Notes: generated from the sequence alone by a model not told the origin. Shown: positions 52,502 through 61,248, counted from the stretch's first letter. The stretch: 64,000 nt of DNA from Streptomyces sp. ADI95-17 (GCF_003846175.1 NZ_ML123044.1:927224-991223); one strand, 5' to 3'. Translations and numbers: made by a program.

Positions 52502-54540
52502 GCCGCGACGACAGTGCCGCGTACAGCTCGGATTCGTACAACTCGGCCGCATACTCCACCGTCGGGATTCAGGCCGAGACCGTCCACGACTCCCACGTCT
52601 ACATCGTCCACCCGGACGCCTCGCCGCAGGAGAAGTACCGGGTCGGTGTGCGACTCCTGGAGGACGGCGTCCCCAGTCGCGCCCGGGAAATGATCACTGA
52701 TGCGATCGCCCACGGCCACGACGGCACGGAGGTGCGCTTCCATTGGGTGCTGGCCATGCTCAGCGCACGTACCCACCACGACCTGAGCGACGAAGAGGTT
52801 CAGCGGCTGCGCTACACCGCCGGGCGCGTGCGGGACTACGCCGAGGACGAGTGGACGGAAGCCCTACGCGTCACCTTCGACCTGTTGGCGGCGCTCAGCA
52901 CGGCCGGCAGCGAGACCGGACCCGTACTGAAGCAGTTGCAGGACCTGCCGCACCGCCAGCACGACGCGATCCTCCGCCACCTCGACCTCATGCTCACCGG
53001 AGGCCTGAAGGACTACCTGTGGGCGGAAACCCTTGAACGGGCCAAGGCAGAACGCTTCGCCAACGACCGGGGCCAGCGGGTCTGGACCTACTTCGCACCC
53101 ACCCCCATCGGGGCACGGGCCGTTTCGCCCCGCCCGAGCACCGCTGCCGCCGCCAAGGCGGCCTTCCCCCTCCGCGCGATCCTGTTCGTCGTCAGCAGTG
53201 CGCTCCTCTGGGCCCTGGCATTGATCACGGATCCGGCCCAGGCGATCGTCGAGTTACCGGTGGCACTCGGCGCGGGCCTGACCGCGGCCCGCTTCGGCGT
53301 CCGGTGGTGGGGCCGGTGGCCCGGGCCGGGCCTCGCGGCCGGGGCGCGCGTCCCCCACCCACGCGATCCTGCCTGCGACTCCGCACCCGGCCCGGACTCC
53401 GGACCCGACTCCGGCCCGGACTCCGCCGAGGGTAGGTTCACCAAGCGCGTCCGCCATTCGTTCGATCACTACTTCAGCAGGCGCAGGCCCCACGGGTTCA
53501 CCTCGGACGCCTGGCTCGCCCACACGGATCAGATCCGCAGCGGCCTCGCCGCCGAGATCGCGGATCTCTACCGGGAGAGCCGGATCGGTGTGGAGCGGGT
53601 CGAATGGCTGATCCGGTACCTCGCCGAGGATGCCCGGAATCGCTACAACAGCGGCACCCTGTTCGATCAGCACCACCAGGACCGGACTCCGGGCAGGACG
53701 AAGGCCCTGACCGTGGCAGCCCTCGCCGTTCTCGGCACGGCGGCTCTGGCCGCGTTCGCCACGGCGGTCACGGATGCCGCCCAGCAGCAGGTTCTGTGGG
53801 CGTTCCTGGCCGTGCTCGGTGCGGCCTGGTCCGGGCACGCAGCCGCTTCCCGTTGGCTGGAGGTCCGGCGTGAGGAGCACCGACTGGACCGGGAGAATCG
53901 GGAGTACCTGGAACAACTGGCCGCACGGCAGAGCGCCTACCAGCGCTGGCAGTCCTTCCTGGACGACAAGCGGCCCAGCGAACAGGAGATGGAGACTTGG
54001 CTCGCCTGCGACAAGACGTCGTTCGTCGACGAGGCGCTCCAACACCACCGGCTCACCTGGCGTGACCTGATCACTCACACCATCCTGGTGGCCCCGGCTC
54101 CCTCCTACAAACGGGGCCGGGTCCGCGGCGGCCCATGGCGGTACTCGCACTACGTCTTCCGACTGTTCCTGTTCACCCAGGACGGCATCCGCGAGATCAG
54201 CTCCGAGTTCGACTTCTCCGACGCGACGCGCAGGAACGAGCAGCGGAACAACTACCGGTTCGACGCCCTGACCTCCGTGCAGGTGACGGAGAACGCCGAC
54301 GTCGGCTACGACCTGGAGCTTCTCCTCGCCAACGGACCAGCCAGGAAGATCCGCGTCAAGGACGCCGAAGCCCGTCAGCTGGCGCCGACCGAGAATCCCA
54401 AGGAAATCTCCGAGATCAGCCTCAGCGCGGCCGGCTCCACCCACACCTTCCGCCTCCTGGAGGGGATAGCGGCGGACGGGAAGAGCTGGATCGAACGGCA
54501 CGGCCCCGACAGCCTGGCGCCCTTCCAGATCGCCGGCTGA
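52498..54540 (+). CDS. Large membrane protein of the NrtR-nucleosidase operon
   Basis: 680 residues, ATG in a 4-base overlap with the nucleosidase gene. Starts with YNSAAYSTVGIQAETVHDSHVYIVHPD, sharing the STVGIxAxxVxxSxV motif with the nucleosidase tail. Residues 38-200 are a helical, TPR-like region (EKYRVGVRLLEDGVPSRAREMITDAIAHG). Two helix pairs in the membrane at about 220-262 and 400-445, with a Pro/Asp/Ser linker between (GPDSGPDSGPDSA). The C-terminal 230 residues are soluble and contain YSHYVFRLFLFTQDGIREISSEFDF and DLELLLANGPARKIRVKDAE. I do not recognise a family. Likely the membrane arm of the system. Confidence 0.7.
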   Translation: MSRDDSAAYSSDSYNSAAYSTVGIQAETVHDSHVYIVHPDASPQEKYRVGVRLLEDGVPSRAREMITDAIAHGHDGTEVRFHWVLAMLSARTHHDLSDEEVQRLRYTAGRVRDYAEDEWTEALRVTFDLLAALSTAGSETGPVLKQLQDLPHRQHDAILRHLDLMLTGGLKDYLWAETLERAKAERFANDRGQRVWTYFAPTPIGARAVSPRPSTAAAAKAAFPLRAILFVVSSALLWALALITDPAQAIVELPVALGAGLTAARFGVRWWGRWPGPGLAAGARVPHPRDPACDSAPGPDSGPDSGPDSAEGRFTKRVRHSFDHYFSRRRPHGFTSDAWLAHTDQIRSGLAAEIADLYRESRIGVERVEWLIRYLAEDARNRYNSGTLFDQHHQDRTPGRTKALTVAALAVLGTAALAAFATAVTDAAQQQVLWAFLAVLGAAWSGHAAASRWLEVRREEHRLDRENREYLEQLAARQSAYQRWQSFLDDKRPSEQEMETWLACDKTSFVDEALQHHRLTWRDLITHTILVAPAPSYKRGRVRGGPWRYSHYVFRLFLFTQDGIREISSEFDFSDATRRNEQRNNYRFDALTSVQVTENADVGYDLELLLANGPARKIRVKDAEARQLAPTENPKEISEISLSAAGSTHTFRLLEGIAADGKSWIERHGPDSLAPFQIAG

Positions 54541-54566
54541 TCCTGAACTCGAGCCGAGGAGCACCT

Positions 54567-55100
54567 GTGACCTGCACGGACGACGTCACCGAGAGCAAGG
54601 TCCTGCTTGCCGAGTACGACCGTCTCAAGGAGGAACAGAAGACCCGCATAGGGTTTCGCGACAACCTGCTCTACTTCACGCTCGCCGCAGCCACCGCGGT
54701 CGTGGCGATCACCGCCCAGAGCGGACAGCCCCGGCTGCTGCTCTTCGTTCCGGCGATCTGTCTGATCCTGGGCTGGACCTACCTGGCCAACGACGAGAAG
54801 ATCTCGGCGATCGGCGACTATGTCCGCGACCGGCTGGGACCCCGCCTGGGGGAGCTCACCTCCGCCGACGGCGCGGTGTTCGGCTGGGAGGTCTACCACC
54901 GCGACGTCGCGGGCCACACCGTGCGCAAGCGGCTTCAGAGCGCAGTGGACCTGTTCACGTACCTGGTCCTGCCCCTGGTCTGCACGACCGCGTTCTGGTG
55001 CTCTCCCGTCGTTCAGCCCCTGCTCCTGCTCGCGTCTCTCGGACAGACGCTCGCCCTGGCCGTACTGGGCTTGCAGTTCCTGCGCCGTACGGAGCGGTAG
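54567..55100 (+). CDS. Small membrane protein of the NrtR-nucleosidase operon
   Basis: 177 residues from a GTG with GAGGAG 5 bases ahead, 26 bases after the large membrane gene. Charged N-terminal helix (ESKVLLAEYDRLKEEQKTRIGFRDNLLY), two transmembrane helices (about 35-75), a soluble loop with RDRLGPRLGELTSADGAVFGWEVYHRD, and two more helices at the C-terminus. Four-helix membrane proteins with this 'YxxLKxEQxxRIxxRDxLxY' start are recurrent in actinomycete conflict operons in my recollection, but I cannot name a family. Probable effector or partner at the membrane. Confidence 0.65.
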   Translation: MTCTDDVTESKVLLAEYDRLKEEQKTRIGFRDNLLYFTLAAATAVVAITAQSGQPRLLLFVPAICLILGWTYLANDEKISAIGDYVRDRLGPRLGELTSADGAVFGWEVYHRDVAGHTVRKRLQSAVDLFTYLVLPLVCTTAFWCSPVVQPLLLLASLGQTLALAVLGLQFLRRTER

Positions 55101-55391
55101 CACCACAGGCCTCGACAGAAACGCGTACGGCACCCCCGGCCGCGGGGCGCGAGTCGAACTCCGCCGTAGAGTCAGCAGGCATCCGACTCGGGCTCGCGGA
55201 CCAGCCGAGCAGTAGGTCCTGGCAAGCGACAACAGCGTCGAGATAGGAAATGAAGCGTTCCCGGGGGATGCCGAGGCTGCCTCGGATCGACCAATAGGAC
55301 GTGTGTGGGAAACGGGGCACCTTACGCAGACCCGACTCCTTGTATCGCTTCGCTGGCGCGCCCGGCACATGCTCTGCGGCCAGCACCGACG
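55101..55391 (-). other. Degenerate region between operon end and second junction
   Basis: 291 bases without a confident gene. A leftward frame opens with TTG overlapping the small-ORF stop and reads KVPRFPHTSYWSIRGSLGIPRERFISYLDAVVACQDLLLG. That reading has coding-like codon use, but the frame runs on into the 3' end of the membrane gene on the other strand. I read it as a fragment of an unidentified gene. Confidence 0.35.
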
Positions 55392-55570
55392 TCAAACGTG
55401 CGAGGCGTTTCCGGACTCAAGCCATCTCCACTCGCCGGCAGCGAGAGTGCCTCCCTCCAGGTGCTGGCGGATGCTGACGTACTGCTCGGGCGTCCACTTG
55501 GGAGAGGCCGCTAACTGATCTTCGACCCAGCGCCTATGTCTCTATCTAGCCGCTCACCGAACGTGTCCAT
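55392..55570 (-). pseudogene. Second copy of the small island ORF, frameshifted
   Basis: ATG with GGAG ahead reads MDTFGERLDRDI; after a single-base shift near 55535 the other frame reads WVEDQLAASPKWTPEQYVSI and RQHLEGGTLAAGEW, ending in TGA. This matches the intact 49-residue ORF at 50059-50208 in order and motif. It lies 46 bases downstream of yyaL fragment 2, the same layout as copy 1. Confidence 0.7.
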
Positions 55571-55616
55571 ACCGGCCACTCCTTGGAAACGCCCCGGGTC
55601 AGAACTACCTGGTTGT

Positions 55617-55784
55617 TCACATGCACTGGCACCAGTGGCACGAGCTGTAGCCCACGCTCAGGAAGACCGGCACGTCGCGCCGCTCGGCTTCGGTCATCGC
55701 CGCTTCCCCCCATGGCCACCAGGCCACCGGGTTGGAGGCGTGCTGGAGCAGGTAGGGCGACTGCGAGTCGGCCAGTCGATTCAT
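55617..55784 (-). pseudogene. yyaL-type 5' fragment 2 (second island junction)
   Basis: 55 codons starting [20 protein letters not shown], continuing [20 protein letters not shown] and [15 protein letters not shown], then TGA. It is a clear DUF255 start but much more diverged from the local yyaL than fragment 1 is, as if brought from another lineage. It too ends just after the CxxC active-site codons. The 414-base stretch to its right holds only a gene remnant and the STAND gene promoter. Confidence 0.82.
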
Positions 55785-56198
55785 ACCGGCATCGTTGCAC
55801 GCGTGGGAGCGTCCGTCGGCGGACGGGCCGAAGGATGCGCGCGCCCCCGGTACGGCCGCACCGTGGAACCGGCGGCGAAATCGAACAGCTTTGCGATCAT
55901 TTCACTTTCACGGCCAGATCTTGATCGCTGGGGTCCCGCGGATCAACGGGCAACCGGAAGTCGGCGCAGAGCACGGTCGGTTCGGTGGAGCCGAAGGCGT
56001 TTGCGATCACGCTACCGAGCGGATGCGGCCGGACACCTTTCGTGATCCTGGCCGGTCTGCCCGCCGGACCCGCGCCCGCACACCACGGGTGCGGCGTCTC
56101 GCGCCGACGGGCCGCAGACAGGAGACTGGGGCCCTGTCTTCGAACCGCCGTCCGCCGTGCGCGGCAGACGCGACCGTCGTATCCGAAGGAGGACACCT
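55785..56198. other. Gap right of the island with a gene remnant
   Basis: A leftward frame ending at 55897 reads GSVIANAFGSTEPTVLCADF and [19 protein letters not shown] with strong third-position GC, like the C-terminal end of a small exported or lipoprotein. Its upstream part does not continue convincingly, so it is probably a remnant. The AGGAGG ribosome site of the STAND gene ends this gap. No promoter is identified. Confidence 0.35.
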
Positions 56199-59100
56199 AT
56201 GCGGGACAGCCATCGGGCCGAGGCCGAAGGGCTGTTGGTACGCGCCGTCGAGGAGGAGATGCGGCGCTCGGGCGGCCGGACCGACGCCGGAACGCTGACG
56301 GCGCGCGGGCGGGCAGCGCTGGATTCACTGGCGGACGCCGCGGCCGAGGAGTACGCCGCCTACGTCCAGGCACTGGACGCGGCCGAGGCCGGGGCGCAGC
56401 CACTGGCCCAGCGCTTCAGCCGCGGGTCGCTGGGAACTCCACTGCTGGTCACCGGAGTTGCCGCGGTCGCCGCCTTCGGCGCGGATGTCGCGTTCGGCAC
56501 GGCGACCGGGCCGGCCCTCGGCGCGGGCGCCGTCGTCGCGGTCGCGGGGGCCACCGCCACCGTCGCCAAGGTCACCGCCTCGCACTGGCCGGCCGCCCAC
56601 CGGCGGGCCGGAGCGCTCGGACAGCCCGGCGGCGCCGAGCAGTTGCGGCTGCAGTGGCTGGCGGCGCTGGAGGTGCGGGGCATCCGCCCCTTCATCGACC
56701 AGCAGCGGATGCTCACCGCCTCGTCCCGCACCCCGGCGAAGAAGGTCCCCGCGCAGTCGCGGACGGCTCCGTCGCCGCGCCGCACGGACCGCAGCGCGGC
56801 GGCCCGTACCCGCGCGCTCCTGGAGCAGTCGTTCGCTCATCTGCCCGCCTGTGACGGGCCGTTCGCGGGACGGCGCACCGAACTGGCGCAGATCGCGCAG
56901 TGGGTGCGGGAGGCCCGCGCGTCGACGGAGACCAAACCCACCGTCGTCGTCCTGCACGGCACGCCCGGCTCCGGGCGCACCACGCTCGCGGTGCGGGCCG
57001 CGCACAGCCTGAAGGACCTGTTCCGCGGCGCCTGCGTGGTCGATCTGCGCGGCGATGTGACCGGTGAGGCGCCGCTGCCGACCCGCGACGCGCTGCTGCA
57101 TCTGCTGAACCGGCTGGGCGCGCCCCGTGAGCAACTGCTGTTCCGGGACGGGGCGGCGTCCCCCGGCGGGGCGGACCCGTCGGCCCGGGGCAGGGCGTCG
57201 GCCGAGCAGCAGGTGCGGCGGCTCAGCGAGCTGTACCACCAGCACCTGACCGGCACCCCCGTGACGGTCGTCCTCGACGACGCCGGTGACGCGGCACAGG
57301 TGCGCACCCTGATCCCGGAGCGCTCCGACAGCCTTGTGCTGGTCACCGCCCGGGAGCCGCTCCGGCTGCCGGACGACGTCCCCGCCCGGGTCCATCAGCT
57401 GCCGGTCGGCGCGCTCGACGCGGCCGGCGCGGAGGAACTGCTGCGCGAGGCGGCCGGGACCCCGGAGGAGGGGCCGTACGACTCCCGGGCGACGGACACC
57501 GTCGCGGAGCTGTGCGGCGGGCTGCCGCTCGCGCTGCGCATAGCGGGTTCCTCGCTCGGCGCCCGCACCCGCGACGACCTCGCCACCGGTCTGGCCGGGT
57601 ACGGTCCGGTCGAGCCGGTGGAGCGGGCGCTGTGGCTGCGCTACACCGACCAGACCGAGCAGGCCCGGCGGCTGCTGCGCAGGCTCGCGCTGGCCGGGCG
57701 GGCGAGCCTGGGCGCCGCCGCGGCGGCGGCGCTGCTGTCCGCCGACGAGCAGGAGGCCGAGCGGCTGCTGAAGGACCTGGCCGGGGCCGGGCTGCTGACC
57801 CATGTCCGGGGCTCGCGCTACCGGCTGCACGACCTCGTCCGGGGCTTCGCGCTGGCCCGATTGCGGGACGAGGAGCCGGCGGCGGACCGTACGGCGGCGC
57901 AGGAGCGGCTGATCCGGAACTACGCGGACCTGGCCGGTGCGGTGATCCGCATGGTGGACGGCAAGATGTCCACCCGGGCCGGGCAGTTCGGCTCGCACGG
58001 CTTCGGTTCGCTGGACGCGGCGCTGCGCTGGCTGGACGACGAGTCGAGCTTCATCACCTCCGCGCTGCGGCACGCCGAGGGCGTCGACCAGGGCGCCGTG
58101 TTGGACCTGCTGGGCGCGCTGTGCGACTACTGCCTGCTGCGCGGCGACCTCTACCGGCTGGGCGAGATCAGCGAGTTGACGCAGGCGGTGGACAAGGGAC
58201 TGCTGGAGCGGTCCGTGCAGTGGCGTACCGGCATCGCGGCCCGCCAGCTCGGCGAGCTGGACAAGGCCCGCACCACGCTGTCGTCGGTGGTCGGCCTCTA
58301 CCGCGAGGCGCAGAACGGGGCGGGTACGGCGCTGGCGCTCTGTTCGCTCGGCATCACCCTGCACCACCAGGGCAATCTGACCGAGGCTTCGGCGCGGCTG
58401 CGCGAGGCGATCGAGCTGCAGTCCTCCGAGGAGCAGGCGGAGGACCGGGCCTGGTCGATGCACGCCCTGGCGGCCGTGGAACGCGACCGGGCCCGGCTCG
58501 CGGAGGCACTGACCCTGCTGGACACCGCGCTGGCCCTGCACCGGGAGGGCGAGTCGCTGCACGGCGAGGCGTGGACCCGCTTCCAGCTCGGCCAGACCCT
58601 GCTGCGGATGGGCGAGGTGGCGCGGGCCGAGGAGGCGCTGGGCAGGGCCCTGGAGCTGTACGGCAGCACCCGTGACGAGCGCGGTGAGGCGTGGGCGCTG
58701 ACCCAGCTGGCCCGGGCCCGGCTGCTGGACGGGGATCCGGCCCCGGCGGTGGAGCAGCTGAATCTGGCGCTGGAGCGGCACCGGGACAACGAGGACGCGC
58801 GCGGCGAGGCGTGGACGCTGTTCTACCTGGGCCAGGCCCTGGAGGAGAGCGGCGACACGGACCGGGCGGTCCGGCAGCTGGAGCGGGCCCGCACGATGTT
58901 CTCCCGGATGCGGGACGTGTACGGGCTGGCGTGCGCCCGCCACCACTCGGGCCGGGTCACCCGTGACCAGCGGGCGGCCCAGACCGGGAACCTGCGTAAC
59001 TCCGGCTTCGCCCGCCAGCTCCTGATGGACGCCCGCGCCGACTTCCGGCGCATCGGGGTCGCCCACGGCGAGGCGTGGACGTGCCTGGAGCTGGCGCTGA

Positions 59101-59483
59101 TCGACGCGGGGAACAACCGGTCCCCGCAGGCGCTGGAGCTGTGCGGCGAGGCGGTGGAGCTGTTCGACTCGTACGGCGACGCGCGGGGCGCGGACTGGGC
59201 CCGATTCCTGCGCTGCACACTGCTGCCCTACGCGTCACCGGGCGGCAGCGAGGTGGGCACGGCGGTGGCCCAGGAGGAGCTGGCCGAGCTGCTGCGGGCC
59301 GGGCACCCGGCGCGCGACGGCAAGCTGGAGGACTGCGCGACGGGCTTCGCCGTGGTGCTGAACCGCGGCGTGGACCTGGAGGACGGCTGGCAGGCATGGC
59401 GCCTGGGCATGACGCCGACGCGCCACGCCCGGGAGGTCATGGGCGTACCCGTACCGGCCGCCTACGGCCCGGCCGGCGACTGA
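56199..59483 (+). CDS. STAND-class NB-ARC ATPase with TPR repeats
   Basis: 1094 residues, ATG with AGGAGG 6 bases ahead. Residues 80-128 are hydrophobic (membrane hairpin). The NB-ARC core follows: VVVLHGTPGSGRTTLAVRAAH (residues 249-269), where Arg replaces the Walker A Lys, VTVVLDDAGDAAQVRTLIP (Walker B), SLVLVTAREPLRL (sensor 1) and LCGGLPLALRIAGSSL (GLPL motif). Residues 570-1050 are about ten TPR-like units, each with an ExEAWTxxxLGxALxxxG pattern. This is the AfsR/SARP-like or plant-NLR-like design used as sensors and regulators. Absent Lys questions ATP hydrolysis. It borders the island but has normal codon use. Confidence 0.88.
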   Translation: MRDSHRAEAEGLLVRAVEEEMRRSGGRTDAGTLTARGRAALDSLADAAAEEYAAYVQALDAAEAGAQPLAQRFSRGSLGTPLLVTGVAAVAAFGADVAFGTATGPALGAGAVVAVAGATATVAKVTASHWPAAHRRAGALGQPGGAEQLRLQWLAALEVRGIRPFIDQQRMLTASSRTPAKKVPAQSRTAPSPRRTDRSAAARTRALLEQSFAHLPACDGPFAGRRTELAQIAQWVREARASTETKPTVVVLHGTPGSGRTTLAVRAAHSLKDLFRGACVVDLRGDVTGEAPLPTRDALLHLLNRLGAPREQLLFRDGAASPGGADPSARGRASAEQQVRRLSELYHQHLTGTPVTVVLDDAGDAAQVRTLIPERSDSLVLVTAREPLRLPDDVPARVHQLPVGALDAAGAEELLREAAGTPEEGPYDSRATDTVAELCGGLPLALRIAGSSLGARTRDDLATGLAGYGPVEPVERALWLRYTDQTEQARRLLRRLALAGRASLGAAAAAALLSADEQEAERLLKDLAGAGLLTHVRGSRYRLHDLVRGFALARLRDEEPAADRTAAQERLIRNYADLAGAVIRMVDGKMSTRAGQFGSHGFGSLDAALRWLDDESSFITSALRHAEGVDQGAVLDLLGALCDYCLLRGDLYRLGEISELTQAVDKGLLERSVQWRTGIAARQLGELDKARTTLSSVVGLYREAQNGAGTALALCSLGITLHHQGNLTEASARLREAIELQSSEEQAEDRAWSMHALAAVERDRARLAEALTLLDTALALHREGESLHGEAWTRFQLGQTLLRMGEVARAEEALGRALELYGSTRDERGEAWALTQLARARLLDGDPAPAVEQLNLALERHRDNEDARGEAWTLFYLGQALEESGDTDRAVRQLERARTMFSRMRDVYGLACARHHSGRVTRDQRAAQTGNLRNSGFARQLLMDARADFRRIGVAHGEAWTCLELALIDAGNNRSPQALELCGEAVELFDSYGDARGADWARFLRCTLLPYASPGGSEVGTAVAQEELAELLRAGHPARDGKLEDCATGFAVVLNRGVDLEDGWQAWRLGMTPTRHAREVMGVPVPAAYGPAGD

Positions 59484-59531
59484 GGACGTCCCGGGTCCGG
59501 GTACGTCCGTGGGTCCGGGTACGTCTGTTGC

Positions 59532-59556
59532 TCCGGCCGGTCACCGACCGGCCGGA
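59532..59556. terminator. Hairpin terminator
   Basis: Perfect 11-bp stem TCCGGCCGGTC/GACCGGCCGGA with a 3-base loop, between the convergent STAND and small membrane-protein genes. A tandem GGGTCCGGGTACGTC pair precedes it and a second, weaker hairpin follows at about 59572-59595. Confidence 0.85.
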
Positions 59557-59617
59557 CCGGTGTCGGGGCGGCTCCGGAACTCCGGGGCCGCCCGCGTTCA
59601 CCGCCGTCTGCTTCGGG

Positions 59618-59860
59618 TTACTTCCGCTTCGCGGAACCGGCCGCCACGGGGGCTTCGGCCACCGCGTCCGGATCCGGGGCCTCCTCGAAGTCGACCTTGC
59701 CCATGTGCCGGTTCATGGACTTCATCAGCAGCCACACGCCCACGGCGAGCGCCGCGAAGACGATGAAGCCGAGAACGCCGGGGGTCACCTTGTTCTTGTC
59801 GAGCTCTTCGGCAAGCGGAACGAGGTCGGTCAGTGCCTGGGTCGCGTACATATCAGGCAT
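59618..59860 (-). CDS. Small conserved membrane protein next to mca
   Basis: 80 residues, ATG 8 bases inside the end of mca (overlap), or an ATG three codons later. A short N-terminal part, one strong transmembrane helix (PGVLGFIVFAALAVGVWLLMKSMNRHM) and an acidic, then basic tail (VDFEEAPDPDAVAE...AKRK). It accompanies mca in many actinomycetes as far as I recall. Role unknown. Confidence 0.75.
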   Translation of the reverse strand: MPDMYATQALTDLVPLAEELDKNKVTPGVLGFIVFAALAVGVWLLMKSMNRHMGKVDFEEAPDPDAVAEAPVAAGSAKRK

Positions 59861-60734
59861 TGTCGCGGATGCCCGCGAAGAGGTCGCTCTCGGGGAGGGA
59901 GGTATCGACGAGAGACTTCGCCAGCTCGTACTCCTCGGTCGGCCAGACCTCCTTCTGGATGTCCATCGGGACGCGGAACCAGCCGCCCTCCGGATCGATC
60001 TGGGTGGCGTGCGCGATCAGCGCCCTGTCCCGGATCTCGAAGAAGTCCGCACACGGAACGTGCGTGGTCAGCGTGCGCTCGTCGCGCCCGAACTCCTTCC
60101 AGCGCTCCAGCCACTCGCCGTACGGCGACTCCAGCCCGCGGGCCAGCAGCGCCTCGTGCAGCGCCACCGTGCGCGGCCGGTTGAAGCCCTGGTTGTAGTA
60201 GAGCTTCTGCGGCTGCCAGGCCGGGCCGAACTCCGACTCGGGGAACTTCTCGGCGTCCGCCGCACCGTCGAAGGCGATCATCGTGATCTTGTGGGTCATG
60301 ATGTGGTCGGGGTGCGGGTACCCGCCGTTCTCGTCGTACGTCGTGATGGCCTGGGGCCGGAACGCACGGATGCTGCGGACGAGCCGGCCCGCGGCCTTCT
60401 CCTCGTCCTCCAGCGCGAAGCAGCCCTCGGGCAGCGGCGGCAGCGGGTCGCCCTCGGGCAGGCCGGAGTCGACGAAGCCGAGCCACTCCTGCTCGACACC
60501 CAGGATCTCCCGGGCCTCGTCCATCTCCTTCTTGCGCACCTCGTGGATGTTCTCCTCGATGTACGCGTCGCCCTGGAGCTTGGGGTTGAGGATGGAGCCG
60601 CGCTCGCCTCCCGTGCAGGTCACCACCAGCACGTCCACCCCCTCGGACACATACTTGGCCATGGTGGCCGCGCCCTTGCTCGACTCGTCGTCGGGGTGGG
60701 CGTGAACGGCCATCAGTCGCAGCTGCTGGGTCAA
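59853..60734 (-). CDS. mca: Mycothiol S-conjugate amidase
   Basis: 293 residues from a TTG at 60734 with GAGGA 7 bases ahead; the reading starts at QQLRLMAVHAHPDDESSKGA, as in known Mca proteins. Zinc site HAHPDDE and the later YPHPDHIMTHK are intact. It cleaves mycothiol conjugates of toxins and antibiotics to release mercapturic acids for export, part of actinomycete detoxification. The divergent DUF4307 gene starts 97 bases away; the small membrane gene overlaps its 3' end. Confidence 0.95.
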   Translation of the reverse strand: MTQQLRLMAVHAHPDDESSKGAATMAKYVSEGVDVLVVTCTGGERGSILNPKLQGDAYIEENIHEVRKKEMDEAREILGVEQEWLGFVDSGLPEGDPLPPLPEGCFALEDEEKAAGRLVRSIRAFRPQAITTYDENGGYPHPDHIMTHKITMIAFDGAADAEKFPESEFGPAWQPQKLYYNQGFNRPRTVALHEALLARGLESPYGEWLERWKEFGRDERTLTTHVPCADFFEIRDRALIAHATQIDPEGGWFRVPMDIQKEVWPTEEYELAKSLVDTSLPESDLFAGIRDNA

Positions 60735-60831
60735 GACTCGATCCTCAGTGATTCGGCATGTGGGCAGGCTTCTATAGTGACCGAACCGGGGGACGGAAAA
60801 TTCCTCGATCCCCGGTACGGGAGGAACGATC

Positions 60832-61248
60832 ATGACGGCGGTGCCCGAGACGCTTCCGGAGAACCGCTACGGCCGCTCCGCGGACCAGCGGGCGGACCGC
60901 AAGCTCAAGATCATCGGTTCGGTGCTGGGCGCCGTGCTGCTCGGCGTGGTCGGCTGGATCGGCTACGACTACGTCACCGGCCAGGGCATCAGCGCCGAGG
61001 TGATCAAGCGCCAGGTCGTCTCCGACCAGCGGGTCGACATCCACCTGGAAGTGCGCAAGGACAAGGACGCCAAGGGTTACTGCACCCTGCGCGCGCAGCA
61101 CGAGGACGGCAGCGACGTGGCCCGCAAGGACTTCCGCTTCGACGAGCGCACCGACCGGATCGACCGCGTCCTGTCGCTGCGTACGACGGCCAGGGCCACC
61201 AGCGTCGAACTGCTGGGCTGCACCACCGACGGCGGGGCGTCACGCTGA
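60832..61248 (+). CDS. DUF4307-domain membrane-anchored protein
   Basis: 138 residues. Cytosolic start (ENRYGRSADQRADRKLKIIG), one transmembrane helix (SVLGAVLLGVVGWIGYDYVTG) and an extracytoplasmic beta domain with RVDIHLEVRKDKDAKGYCTLRAQHEDGSDV and a second Cys near the end (LLGCTTDG), which may form a disulfide. Genes of this family commonly lie next to mca. The molecular role is unknown. Confidence 0.85.
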   Translation: MTAVPETLPENRYGRSADQRADRKLKIIGSVLGAVLLGVVGWIGYDYVTGQGISAEVIKRQVVSDQRVDIHLEVRKDKDAKGYCTLRAQHEDGSDVARKDFRFDERTDRIDRVLSLRTTARATSVELLGCTTDGGASR

